A stretch of DNA of 64,000 bases from Verrucomicrobiia bacterium (GCA_019694135.1 JAIBCM010000002.1:210143-274142), one strand, 5' to 3'; shown: positions 33,615-42,380, counted from the stretch's first letter. Made by a program: numbers and translations. The notes: generated from the sequence alone by a model not told the origin.

Positions 33615-34705
33615 TGATAATTGTCCCTCATACTTTATCGATTATTACGACTCACAAATGTACAGCTGCTTGTGATCATTGTTGTTTTAATTGTTCTCCT
33701 CAGGTGCCACATCAGATGACTGCTGCTCGTATTCATGGCTATATTGATCAAGCAACAGAAATTCCTAGCATACAAGCTATAGTTTTTACTGGTGGAGAAT
33801 GCTTTTTATTAGGAAAAGAACTGGATGCTTTAGTTAGAAGGTCAAGTAACCATGGATTTGGCACACGTTTTGTATCTAATGGGTATTGGGCAACATCGAG
33901 AGAAATAGCTCGAAAAAGATTATCTAGATTAGTTGATAATGGCTTGTTAGAAGCCAATTTTTCTACGGGCGATGCTCATTCTAGATACGTGCCACCTGAA
34001 TATGTTAGGAATGGAGCGATAGAGGCCGCCGCTGCTGGTCTTACAACGGTGATAATGGTGGAGCTTTTTGAGAAAAGCCAATTTGACTTCGAAGCATTTG
34101 TTGATGATGCTGAATTTAAAAAGTTTTTGGATAAGGGACAAATCATTATTAACAATTCACCTTGGATGAGTTTTAAAGGAGAAACTTCCCTTACTTATAC
34201 TGAAAAACATCTGGATTTTCATAAAGATCAAAAAGCTTGTACCACAGCATTAAAAGTATTAGCCATTACACCTACAGAAAAATTGATTGCTTGTTGCGGA
34301 TTGCCTTTAGAAGAGATTCCCGAATTATGCTTAGGAGATTTAACTAAAAAGAGTATTAAAGAGATTATTCAATCTCAAAACGATGATTTTATTAAAATTT
34401 GGATCCATGTCGAAGGCCCAGATGCTGTTATAGATTATGCGCGCCAATTTGATTCCACAATACCCAAACAACATGAAAAAGCACACGTCTGTGATAAATG
34501 TCGTGCTATGTATCATGATAAACGGGTTATCGAAATTGTTAAAAAGAGTCCTCCAAAACATATGGATCGTATCATTAACAAATATTTACAATCGCTTATG
34601 TTTATTAAAACAGAAGCAGCAATTGAGTGTGATGTTGAATTTTATAAAGCATCCTGCTCCTTAAAGAGCGCAAGAGAGATTAGGAAATTAGCGTTAACGG
34701 CATGA
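33614..34705 (+). CDS. Radical SAM enzyme with SPASM-like C-terminus
   Basis: A 363-residue enzyme. The radical SAM cluster motif C16-x3-C20-x2-C23 (HKCTAACDHCC) is followed by the SAM-binding GGE motif in VFTGGECFLLG. Additional cysteines in the second half (CTTALKVL, IACCGLP and CDKCRAMYH) look like an auxiliary iron-sulfur-cluster region, as in SPASM/twitch enzymes that modify peptides or proteins. It starts one base inside the stop of the candidate precursor and ends 3 bases before a methyltransferase. Substrate is unknown. With no cysteine in the neighbouring candidate, thioether (sactipeptide) chemistry on it is ruled out. Confidence 0.85.
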   Translation: MIIVPHTLSIITTHKCTAACDHCCFNCSPQVPHQMTAARIHGYIDQATEIPSIQAIVFTGGECFLLGKELDALVRRSSNHGFGTRFVSNGYWATSREIARKRLSRLVDNGLLEANFSTGDAHSRYVPPEYVRNGAIEAAAAGLTTVIMVELFEKSQFDFEAFVDDAEFKKFLDKGQIIINNSPWMSFKGETSLTYTEKHLDFHKDQKACTTALKVLAITPTEKLIACCGLPLEEIPELCLGDLTKKSIKEIIQSQNDDFIKIWIHVEGPDAVIDYARQFDSTIPKQHEKAHVCDKCRAMYHDKRVIEIVKKSPPKHMDRIINKYLQSLMFIKTEAAIECDVEFYKASCSLKSAREIRKLALTA

Positions 34706-34708
34706 TTT

Positions 34709-35779
34709 ATGTTAGAAGCACTTAAAAAAATTAAAATTAAATTAGAAGAAAGAGGCTTAATTTATTTTTATGAAAGTCTGGGAGTGGCTAATTTAAGAAC
34801 GTGGGATTGGAAAACTATTTCTGAAAAATTGCAGCAATCTTCTGATCAACTATTATGGAAGTTTTTTTTCTGTCACGAGCCAGTTGAAAAAACTGCATTG
34901 AGCAAGGAAGTATCTTTGGCCGCCGTTGATTTATTAGAAACTCTTGGATTAGCAAAATCAGATAATGAGCAAATTCAATTAAAAGATCATTACTTAATCA
35001 CTTATCATGGAGCAATCGCTTTTACTGATAATGAAGCTCGACAAAAATTTGGCTTCACTGATTTAACTCAAGCTATTCTTTGCCAATTGCCAACAACCAA
35101 GTTGGGAAGGCATTTAAGTTGTTTTTCTCTTTGTGGATTGGAAAATGTTATTTGCAGAAGGATGGGTTATAAAACAGCTGCTTGTTTTAGTAGCGAGAAA
35201 GAGAAATTACTTTTTGAAATTAACTTTGCTTTGAATGGTTATTTGGATATTGAGCTTTTGCCCATTAATTCCTTACATGAGGCTGGCAAGTTTGATGTCA
35301 TTACATCTACACCACCTTGTTTGCCTTGCCCGGAGAATATTTTACTGTCCTCCACTAATAGGGGAAATATTGATGGAAGTGAATTTTGGAAATGGACTCT
35401 AACTCAAGCAACTGAACTGCTAAATGAAAAGGGGACAGTTGAGATGGTTTTTATGACGATGGGTAATGAATCAAAGTTTATTTCATCTCAAAGTAACTTA
35501 GACTTTCTAGAACAATTGCCCCTAAAGCAAGTTTTGTCTATTTGGTCTAAAATACAATATTCAGTTGGAACACCCGCTTTCAATTACACTATTAAAGAAG
35601 CCTCAACATTGAACAAACTTTCTTTAGAAGAGGTGGAGGCTATTTATTCTAAACATTATTTAGATAACGAAATCGATACTGCTTATTTTGTTAGATTTCA
35701 CGGTGAAAAACAAAAAAACAAAGAGCCATTGACACTTGTTAATCTAGCAAATGAATATTATGGCACTTGGTTGGTATAA
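34709..35779 (+). CDS. Class I methyltransferase homologue with degraded SAM motifs
   Basis: A 356-residue paralogue of the gene at 36951. It shares the N-terminal helical region (IYFYESLGVANLR against the copy's LQFYLAFGDGNLR), the C-terminal EYYGTWLV/HYMGDWFL ending and overall length. The SAM-binding motif I, DLCSGPG in the partner, is here CFSLCGLENV without the glycine pattern, and motif IV is STPPCLPCP instead of FNPPLLPIP. It is therefore probably inactive or altered in cofactor binding and may act as a regulatory or substrate-binding partner. It lies 3 bases after the radical SAM gene, in the same operon. Confidence 0.75.
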   Translation: MLEALKKIKIKLEERGLIYFYESLGVANLRTWDWKTISEKLQQSSDQLLWKFFFCHEPVEKTALSKEVSLAAVDLLETLGLAKSDNEQIQLKDHYLITYHGAIAFTDNEARQKFGFTDLTQAILCQLPTTKLGRHLSCFSLCGLENVICRRMGYKTAACFSSEKEKLLFEINFALNGYLDIELLPINSLHEAGKFDVITSTPPCLPCPENILLSSTNRGNIDGSEFWKWTLTQATELLNEKGTVEMVFMTMGNESKFISSQSNLDFLEQLPLKQVLSIWSKIQYSVGTPAFNYTIKEASTLNKLSLEEVEAIYSKHYLDNEIDTAYFVRFHGEKQKNKEPLTLVNLANEYYGTWLV

Positions 35780-35797
35780 AATAATAAAGGGGAAAAT

Positions 35798-36922
35798 ATG
35801 AGCTTAAGTAGAAGAAATTTTCTTAAGAAAGGTGGTATTGTTACTTCTGTAGGATTGATCTTTCCCACACTTACCACAGTTGAGGCAAAAGGAATAGCGC
35901 CATTTGCATCAAGCCACCTCAAAACTCAAAATTTAGGAATTGAATTTGATAAAACAGATCAAACAATTTTCAACTATGTAACTCAATTTTGTGAGGAATT
36001 TTACCTTCAAGGGGGATGTATCTTGGGAAAATTATTAAAAAGCGGTGTTAAATCGACTTATATCCTGAGTAAAATTAATGATTTTTCCTCACTTAAAAAT
36101 TTCTTGTTTAAGAAGGGTGTTGTTCCTCTCTCTAATGTCTACAGTAGAGCTAACATAATTAATTTTTACTATGGAGAAACTTATTTTACACTGGAAAACT
36201 TACCACCAGAGGTCTTTTCTTATCGTGTTTTAGACCATTCTACGGTTCAAGATATTAGCTATGCTCATCAAGCATTACTATACGATCCAATTAAACACAA
36301 ATTATGGGATCCTCTTAAAGCAATTGATATTCAAAACAAAAATCATCAATCGCTAAATTTAATTCAGATTAAAAGTAATTTGTCTCATGGATTTAGAGAT
36401 TTAATCCAAGGTGAGCTAGACATATGCTATTATCGGTTAGCTCCGAGTTCTGAATTTATCGATTATAAAGATCAAATCCTAAAAAAATCTTCTCTGCCCC
36501 CCAATTTATCAAAAAATGTTATTTCCACTTTTATTAACCATATATCTATTTTGACCAAATATTTATCTGAAGATGCTTTTTTACAATATGTTAATTCACC
36601 TATAGTAAGTTTTAGTATTGAAACAGAATTGAAATTGAAAACTGAGCAGGTTGTTGATGCTTATAAAGAGTTATCTAAAAACTTAGACGGAAAATACTCC
36701 AAAGGGTCAATATGGTTAGCCCTTCTTTTTTCGCCTAAAATCAATGAAAAAAGTCAAGATATTCAGCAGAGAATTGTAGATCACAATATTAACTTTGCTA
36801 ATTTTTGGTCTCAATACGACAATCGATTTAATTTTATACAATCTCAAGACGACTTTGCTATGTCCAGAGCCATTGTCGCAAATAGCGTGTTCCATTCCAT
36901 TCTAGAAGAACAACTCACTTAA
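35798..36922 (+). CDS. Tat-exported protein of unknown function
   Basis: A 374-residue protein with a twin-arginine signal (SLSRRNFLKKGGIVTSVGLI), so it should be exported folded, commonly with a cofactor or as part of a complex. The mature sequence (Ile/Leu/Asn/Lys-rich, mainly helical) matches no family I know. Residues such as CEEFYLQGGC and DICYYRL stand out but form no known motif. It lies 18 bases after the first methyltransferase with an AAAGGGGAAA ribosome site. The second methyltransferase follows 28 bases later. Its position inside the enzyme cluster suggests it belongs to the same pathway. Confidence 0.7.
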   Translation: MSLSRRNFLKKGGIVTSVGLIFPTLTTVEAKGIAPFASSHLKTQNLGIEFDKTDQTIFNYVTQFCEEFYLQGGCILGKLLKSGVKSTYILSKINDFSSLKNFLFKKGVVPLSNVYSRANIINFYYGETYFTLENLPPEVFSYRVLDHSTVQDISYAHQALLYDPIKHKLWDPLKAIDIQNKNHQSLNLIQIKSNLSHGFRDLIQGELDICYYRLAPSSEFIDYKDQILKKSSLPPNLSKNVISTFINHISILTKYLSEDAFLQYVNSPIVSFSIETELKLKTEQVVDAYKELSKNLDGKYSKGSIWLALLFSPKINEKSQDIQQRIVDHNINFANFWSQYDNRFNFIQSQDDFAMSRAIVANSVFHSILEEQLT

Positions 36923-36950
36923 GTTAGTTGTGCAACTAGAGATTTAAAGT

Positions 36951-38021
36951 GTGCAAAATTTACGAAAAGCTATCCAAGAATATGGCTATCTTCAATTTTA
37001 TTTAGCTTTTGGAGATGGAAATTTAAGACAAAAAGAGTGGCATGAAGCGGCTACTGTTGCACAAGGTTCATTGCGTACGCTTATCAATGTATTTTTACTT
37101 AATGAAACAGAAGATGTATCGACCCTTTCTTCTTTAATAGGAATTGAAGCCGTAGAAAGAATTTGTAACAACGAAATTCTTGAGCGAAATGGAAATCAAA
37201 TTCAGTCTAAAAATTATGTTTTAATCTCTTTTAGAGGTTTTTTAATTTTCCATCAAATAGGTGTTGCTCCTCAATCTTATTTTGGAGCTGACAGTATTGC
37301 ATTAGCCACTTATCAAACCCCTTCAATTAATGGGAGGACTTTGGATTTATGCAGTGGCCCTGGCATTCAAGCTATGGTGGCTTCTCTTCACAGTCGAGAA
37401 TCTCACAGTGTTGAAATTAATGAAAAAGTGCATAAAGTTGCTAAAGTTAATATAGAATTAAATTCGTTAGAAAATAAAATCATATTACATCATTGCAGCA
37501 ATGAAGAGTTTTTAAAAACGGATTATCAGAATTTTGATTTAATTACTTTTAACCCACCCTTATTGCCTATTCCTGATGAATTGGAATATCCCTTTGTTGG
37601 CAATGGTGGGAATGATGGATTAAAAATTACTAAAAATATTTTAACTACTTACTCTAAAAAATTAAATAATAATGGTAGGTTTGAGTTTGTTGGAACCGGT
37701 TTAGGTTATGAAGGTCAGCCTTTGTTTGTTTCAGAGCTTTCTTCCTTAATGAAATTAAACAAAATACAGAGCCGATTCTTTTTGCTAGCACGAAGAAAAT
37801 TGATTTCAGGTTCATTACTTTTCGATTGTTTAGTTCAAACAACCGCTCTATTTTTAAATAAGCCTGTTATAGAACTTGAAAGAATATTTTTAGATCATTT
37901 TGCTAACTTAAAAAGAAATGAACTTTATTTCTTTTTTGCTTCATGTTCTAAAAAAGAAAATTTTGAGGAAACTCAAATTATCGACTTTTCAAATCACTAT
38001 ATGGGCGATTGGTTTCTTTAA
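36951..38021 (+). CDS. Class I SAM-dependent methyltransferase (HemK/RsmC-like)
   Basis: A 356-residue methyltransferase starting at GTG. SAM motif I is LDLCSGPGIQAM (residues 131-142), the acidic motif II is HSVEINEKVHKVAKVN, and motif IV is FNPPLLPIP (about 200-208), as in N-methyltransferases of the HemK/RsmC group that modify protein glutamine or nucleic acid bases. Residues 1-120 form a helical N-terminal domain shared with the degenerate paralogue at 34709. Context suggests modification of the candidate precursor or another product of the cluster, but the substrate is unproven. Confidence 0.82.
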   Translation: MQNLRKAIQEYGYLQFYLAFGDGNLRQKEWHEAATVAQGSLRTLINVFLLNETEDVSTLSSLIGIEAVERICNNEILERNGNQIQSKNYVLISFRGFLIFHQIGVAPQSYFGADSIALATYQTPSINGRTLDLCSGPGIQAMVASLHSRESHSVEINEKVHKVAKVNIELNSLENKIILHHCSNEEFLKTDYQNFDLITFNPPLLPIPDELEYPFVGNGGNDGLKITKNILTTYSKKLNNNGRFEFVGTGLGYEGQPLFVSELSSLMKLNKIQSRFFLLARRKLISGSLLFDCLVQTTALFLNKPVIELERIFLDHFANLKRNELYFFFASCSKKENFEETQIIDFSNHYMGDWFL

Positions 38022-38031
38022 ATTTTAAAAT

Positions 38032-38364
38032 ATGAGCAACATGAATGCGCTTCTTGTTTACAATTTTTTTCTAGCCGTTCTTATCCTGTTAATAGCTATT
38101 CCATTAGCTTTAAAGAAGATTTCACCCAATTCTTTATATGGGATTCGGATATCAAAAAGTCTAAAATCTGAAACAAACTGGTATGCTATTAATGAGTATG
38201 CGGGCAAGCAAATGATAGTTTGGAGTATAGTCCATCTGATTTTTCTTCTAATTGTTTGGAAACTTTCTGCTAATCTTTCATTTAATAAAGCTGTTATATA
38301 TGGAGGGCCTTTTATGCCTCTAATTCCTATCATTTTAACTTTAATTTATACGAGAAAATTTTAA
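38032..38364 (+). CDS. SdpI-family membrane protein 1
   Basis: A 110-residue protein with about three membrane helices. The SdpI-family signature is clear: IPLALKKISPNSLYGIRISK followed by NWYAINEYAGKQM. In Bacillus subtilis, SdpI confers immunity to the SDP toxin, but many SdpI-family proteins have no assigned role. It lies 10 bases after the methyltransferase, and a second SdpI-family gene follows after 11 bases. Self-protection against a membrane-active product of this cluster is the most economical reading (inference). Confidence 0.8.
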   Translation: MSNMNALLVYNFFLAVLILLIAIPLALKKISPNSLYGIRISKSLKSETNWYAINEYAGKQMIVWSIVHLIFLLIVWKLSANLSFNKAVIYGGPFMPLIPIILTLIYTRKF

Positions 38365-38375
38365 GATTAATTCGA

Positions 38376-38732
38376 GTGAAATTAAAAGGCCCAACTCCAG
38401 AAAAAATTTTGCCTGCAATTTTTTATGGTGTAGCAATTATCCAAATTTTGGCAGGCATCCCTCTTGCATTGAGTGTGGTACCTCAAAACTCCATATACGG
38501 TTTTAGAACTCGATCAACTTTGGCTAACGAAACAATTTGGTATGAAATGAATCAGATCTTTGGAATAGCTTTAGTTCTAGGTCAAATTATTATTTTGATA
38601 GCAACGCTTTTAATTTTAAGCAAAAAACGAAATCTCAAGGAGATATCAATTTATAAAGTCGGTATAGGCCTTAATATAATTGTTTTGATTGTGGCAGCTT
38701 TATTAACTTTTATCTTGGCTAATAATATTTAA
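38376..38732 (+). CDS. SdpI-family membrane protein 2
   Basis: A 118-residue protein starting at GTG, with about three membrane helices and the same SdpI signature (IPLALSVVPQNSIYGFRTRS followed by TIWYEMNQIFG). It is similar in plan to the neighbour but well diverged, so the pair may protect cooperatively or form a heteromer. It closes the compact 33-38.7 kb gene run; a 61-base gap with a perfect inverted repeat follows. Confidence 0.8.
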   Translation: MKLKGPTPEKILPAIFYGVAIIQILAGIPLALSVVPQNSIYGFRTRSTLANETIWYEMNQIFGIALVLGQIIILIATLLILSKKRNLKEISIYKVGIGLNIIVLIVAALLTFILANNI

Positions 38733-38768
38733 AAAAGGTAATACGAAAATAAATTCAGTAATAGATCC

Positions 38769-38787
38769 TTCACTAACGTTTAGTGAA
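38769..38787. promoter_or_regulatory. Perfect inverted repeat before PLD gene
   Basis: TTCACTAA (38769-38776), a 3-base spacer, TTAGTGAA (38780-38787). It ends 6 bases before the ATG at 38794, where no ribosome binding site is visible. It could be a repressor operator or a hairpin limiting translation of the PLD genes. Confidence 0.5.
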
Positions 38788-38793
38788 ATTAAA

Positions 38794-40731
38794 ATGAAAT
38801 TTTCCCATAAATTACTTTTGCTAGTTTGCTTATTATTGAATTATTTTTTTATAAATGATTCTTTAGTGGCGGAGTCGCGACGGTTTCCTTGCTATGTGGC
38901 ATTTTCTCCAGGAGATGATATATTAACAACACTCTTAGAAGAATTAGAATCGGCTAAAAAAACTGTTGATGTAGGTATTTTTTTCTTAACCGAAGATAAG
39001 CTTCTCGATGCTCTTTGTTTTATTTCATCTAAAAGAATGGTGAGAGTTAGAGTTTGGGCAGACGAGCGAATGGGGGAACCTTCGTATCGACCATTAATGG
39101 ATCGGTTAATGGCTCATGGTGTTACAGTTTATGCCGAGACACTTCCTAATAATGGGAAATTACATTTAAAATGCGCTGTCATTGATAGAGAAACGGTAAT
39201 TACTGGATCTTGTAACTGGACGCCTAATGGATTAAATGAAAACTTTGAAAATCTTGTAGTGGTACGCTCACCACTTTTAGCTTCAAAATATACCTCTATG
39301 TTAGAAGCTCTTACTGGCAAAAGTAAACAGCTTAGTACCTCAGTTCAAGAAATAGAAAAGGTAAAAAAATTTCCTGAATTAAATGAATTAGCAAAAGACC
39401 AACGCAAAGACAACGAAGTGCCTTTACCGCAGGGTTTTCAATTGCCTTCTAGAATTGAAGCTTATTTTAGTTTAAATCGAGAAGGTTTTGACGCTCTTTT
39501 AGCTGAAGCAAAACGCGCTATGTCACGAATTGATATTGCGATGTATGCCATAACTGATCCTGAAATGATCGAAGCTTTCATAAAAATTACCCGAGAAAGA
39601 AGAGTAAAAGTTCGATTATTAACCGATAGCACCATGATGAATGGGAAATACTTAAGTATTACACAGCGATTAGCTGATGCAGGAGTAGAAATTTATTATT
39701 TAGATAAAGCTCAAGCTAGCCAGCATTTGAAGACGTTGATTATTGATTCACGGCAAGTTTGGACGGGTTCCGCTAATTGGACAACCAGTGCTCAAGAGAA
39801 GAATATTGAAGATATGGTATTGCTAGAATCTTCTGAATTAGCTGCCCATCATTTACAATTATTTGATATAATACAGGCCGCATCTAAAAGCTACAAATAT
39901 GTCGACCAAAATCGAATTACGCCATTTAACAATGAGAAAAATTTCGAAGGAAGTCCGACAAACCAAAATGATGCAGCATTAGGTCTGCCACCTTCGAAGG
40001 TGAGAACTGATTTTACTCAATTTAATACTTTTTCTGAAATGCCACCTTTGCCATTAAGAGGATCATTAGAATATCTTGATGATGAAGAATATTTGCCGAT
40101 CTTGTTAGATTTAATTAACACAGCGCATCAATCTATTTACGGTGTTTTATATCAATTTTCTACGCCGGGTGTGCAAGCCGTTGAATTGCCCAAGGTGATT
40201 ACTGCTTTAGAAGAAGCTGTTAAACGTGGGGTTTACATTTATCTAATTTTAGATACTCCAGAAAATCGCAATAGCGAATTGGCAGAAGCCCATTCTAAAA
40301 TGGCGGAATTACTTCGTGCGAAAGGAGTTGATGTTCGATTGGGTTTACCGGCCCATTTTTTGCATAATAAAATGCTTATAGTAGATTTATCAAAAATCTT
40401 GCTGGGTTCCCATAATTGGTCTGAAGGTGCCCTTTCAGGAAAACGCGTTCATGAATGCAGCGCTCTGATGGTTTTAGAAGAGCAATTACCTAAACTGGTT
40501 AATTATATAGAAAAAATTCCTGTAATCCAGGACATGAGAGGTCGCAAAAATTGGGATGATGAAATAGCTACCTTACGTTATTTTCGTAGCCTTACACCAA
40601 CACAGCAAAAGGATTTTTTAAGTAAGCGAACGAACTCGCTTTCTGCGACTTCATCAATTTCAACAAACACTTCTGACCCTTTATCAAATATGTACACAAA
40701 CCTTTTTAAAATTGAACCATTAAAACCCTAG
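38794..40731 (+). CDS. Secreted protein with three phospholipase-D-type (HKD) domains
   Basis: A 645-residue exported protein. A signal peptide (about 1-26) is followed by three PLD-like modules, each with a complete HxKx4D motif: H124/K126/D131 (HLKCAVIDRETVITGSCNW), H311/K313/D318 (HLKTLIIDSRQVWTGSANW) and H524/K526/D531 (HNKMLIVDLSKILLGSHNW). PLD superfamily enzymes usually work with two HKD motifs per site, so three in one chain implies dimer pairing or one unpaired module. The activity may be phospholipase, nuclease or transphosphatidylation. It is followed 9 bases later by a single-HKD protein that could supply the fourth half-site. Confidence 0.88.
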   Translation: MKFSHKLLLLVCLLLNYFFINDSLVAESRRFPCYVAFSPGDDILTTLLEELESAKKTVDVGIFFLTEDKLLDALCFISSKRMVRVRVWADERMGEPSYRPLMDRLMAHGVTVYAETLPNNGKLHLKCAVIDRETVITGSCNWTPNGLNENFENLVVVRSPLLASKYTSMLEALTGKSKQLSTSVQEIEKVKKFPELNELAKDQRKDNEVPLPQGFQLPSRIEAYFSLNREGFDALLAEAKRAMSRIDIAMYAITDPEMIEAFIKITRERRVKVRLLTDSTMMNGKYLSITQRLADAGVEIYYLDKAQASQHLKTLIIDSRQVWTGSANWTTSAQEKNIEDMVLLESSELAAHHLQLFDIIQAASKSYKYVDQNRITPFNNEKNFEGSPTNQNDAALGLPPSKVRTDFTQFNTFSEMPPLPLRGSLEYLDDEEYLPILLDLINTAHQSIYGVLYQFSTPGVQAVELPKVITALEEAVKRGVYIYLILDTPENRNSELAEAHSKMAELLRAKGVDVRLGLPAHFLHNKMLIVDLSKILLGSHNWSEGALSGKRVHECSALMVLEEQLPKLVNYIEKIPVIQDMRGRKNWDDEIATLRYFRSLTPTQQKDFLSKRTNSLSATSSISTNTSDPLSNMYTNLFKIEPLKP

Positions 40732-40740
40732 TGCGACCTT

Positions 40741-41526
40741 ATGATACTTTTAAAAAGGTTCATCTTCATTTTAACCACAATCGGGTGCATCATACCCATA
40801 AATATAAGTGCGACCGTAAATTCTAATCCAAAGTTTGACATCATCGTTTTACGAACAGGCGAGCAATTACAAGGTTATATTGTTTCCGAAACAGAAGAGG
40901 CCTATCGCTTTACCAAAGTCGCTGAGTCCGACACTAGTTCTACCACAGAAAACATACCTCGGCTAACAGTTGCCTATGTTCTTTATGCTGATGTAAATGA
41001 AAATCGACAAAAGCTAGGGTTAGATGTTTGGCGCAATCGTTGTTCAACCCGACAAGCTAATGCCGAATTACTAACCTCAACTGCATTCGGAGATGCCATT
41101 TTAAAAGAGGCTGAGTCAGCGACTCGATCTATTTATGTATTAACTTACTACTTAATAGACGATCTTCCTTTTACTCAAGTGCTCAAACAAAAAGCAAAAC
41201 TAGGTGTCGAAGTAGTAATCCTTTGTCCTTTTGATGCTGGAACAATGGAAATGGTAAGACGAGCCAATATAGATTCTGCAAATCTATTAAGTAAAAGCGG
41301 CATTAAAGTGCGATTTACTCAAAGTGGTAAAATCATGCACAAAAAATTAGTTATTTTTGATAAAAAGAAAGCTGTCTTAGGAAGTTCTAATATTACAGGA
41401 ACAAGTACCACAAGTAGTTTTAATATGAATTTAATTTCAGACGCTGAAAATTTTGTTAAAGAGGCCGTGCGAGATTTTGAGGAAATTCTAAGTAAATCCA
41501 AGGAGGCTTCAGAGTTAACCTATTAA
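40741..41526 (+). CDS. Secreted single-HKD phospholipase-D-like protein
   Basis: A 261-residue protein with an N-terminal signal peptide (MILLKRFIFILTTIGCIIPI), a small beta domain (about 30-85) and one PLD-type module with H200/K202/D207 in HKKLVIFDKKKAVLGSSNIT. Length fits Nuc-type single-motif PLD enzymes, which dimerise to build one active site. It is coupled to the three-HKD gene (9-base gap). A joint role in attacking membranes or DNA outside the cytoplasm is plausible. Confidence 0.85.
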   Translation: MILLKRFIFILTTIGCIIPINISATVNSNPKFDIIVLRTGEQLQGYIVSETEEAYRFTKVAESDTSSTTENIPRLTVAYVLYADVNENRQKLGLDVWRNRCSTRQANAELLTSTAFGDAILKEAESATRSIYVLTYYLIDDLPFTQVLKQKAKLGVEVVILCPFDAGTMEMVRRANIDSANLLSKSGIKVRFTQSGKIMHKKLVIFDKKKAVLGSSNITGTSTTSSFNMNLISDAENFVKEAVRDFEEILSKSKEASELTY

Positions 41527-41705
41527 TGTTCAAAGATACTAATTTATCTAACAAGATTGGGCAATTTCAAACTATACCGCTACCAAATTTTCTTTGCACC
41601 TTACCATTTTTAACCTATCTTCTCAAGAGTCTGTTTCAACGATTTGATTGTGAATATTCCTAACTGGCAGGTAGCCAGGATTTAAAATTTAACAGAAGGG
41701 GTATT

Positions 41706-42083
41706 ATGCATTCAAAGGACTATAAGAAAATTTTTAAGCTTCTTACTCGATTAGCTAGAAGCGATAGGTTTATAAAAAGGAGTCGAATTCTTAATATTGT
41801 TAACATTCTAATAATAATTGAGGCCGAGAAGTTAATAAATCTCCTTAGCTTACTTTCTGCAAAAGAATTTTGGATCGGGGTCTGGGATAAAATACAGGTA
41901 TTAATAAACTCAGATCACAATGACTTAATATGTTTTTGTTTGGTAATGCTCGCTTGTTTAATAGTGCGAGAGTTGTTTAAAAAGAAAAAGAGGAGTCATT
42001 TTCTTAAAGATAATTCAATCACCGTTGAGGAAACTACATATATAAAAAAGACCTATTGGATTAAAATAGTTTATAGTGATTGA
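41706..42083 (+). CDS. Small putative membrane protein
   Basis: A 125-residue protein I do not recognise, with basic ends and hydrophobic segments (ILNIVNILIIIEAEKLINLL and LICFCLVMLACLIVRELF). AGAAGGGG precedes the ATG at good spacing. The preceding gap, 41527-41705, holds nothing I can identify. It is the last plus-strand gene of the element and converges on the mobilization operon. Confidence 0.5.
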   Translation: MHSKDYKKIFKLLTRLARSDRFIKRSRILNIVNILIIIEAEKLINLLSLLSAKEFWIGVWDKIQVLINSDHNDLICFCLVMLACLIVRELFKKKKRSHFLKDNSITVEETTYIKKTYWIKIVYSD

Positions 42084-42113
42084 CCATCCCCACAATGTTT
42101 AGACAAAATATTT

Positions 42114-42380
42114 TCATTCAACTTTATGTCGCGTTAAGTTGTTGGACAGTAATTCATACAACTTCTTTTCGCTATCTGGGACAAAGGCCGTGTAACCCTT
42201 AAAGTAAACAATAGTTTGGTTAGATTGGTCAGCTTCATGAGATAAGAAGCCGTCAACATCACAAAGCCTAAAATTAAATTCCTGACAGCATATAAATCCG
42301 TCTTCAACTAATTTTTCTGCTTGGATGTCGGGCTTGGTATTGAGCTTGTCGCGGGTAATAGTAGGCATTTTTAGAGGCAT
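42114..42380 (-). CDS. Small hypothetical protein downstream of relaxase
   Basis: An 88-residue acidic protein from the ATG at 42380, chosen because GGAG lies 8 bases upstream; an ATG at 42392 is the alternative. It overlaps the 3' end of the relaxase gene by about 75 bases in another frame. The sequence (DGFICCQEFNFRLCDVDGFL and VYFKGYTAFVPD) shows no known motif. Its position at the end of the mobilization operon suggests an accessory role only. Confidence 0.5.
   Translation of the reverse strand: MPLKMPTITRDKLNTKPDIQAEKLVEDGFICCQEFNFRLCDVDGFLSHEADQSNQTIVYFKGYTAFVPDSEKKLYELLSNNLTRHKVE

Noticed and set aside
32994-34705. Sactipeptide system
   Set aside because: The candidate precursor contains no cysteine, so sulfur-to-alpha-carbon links cannot form on it.
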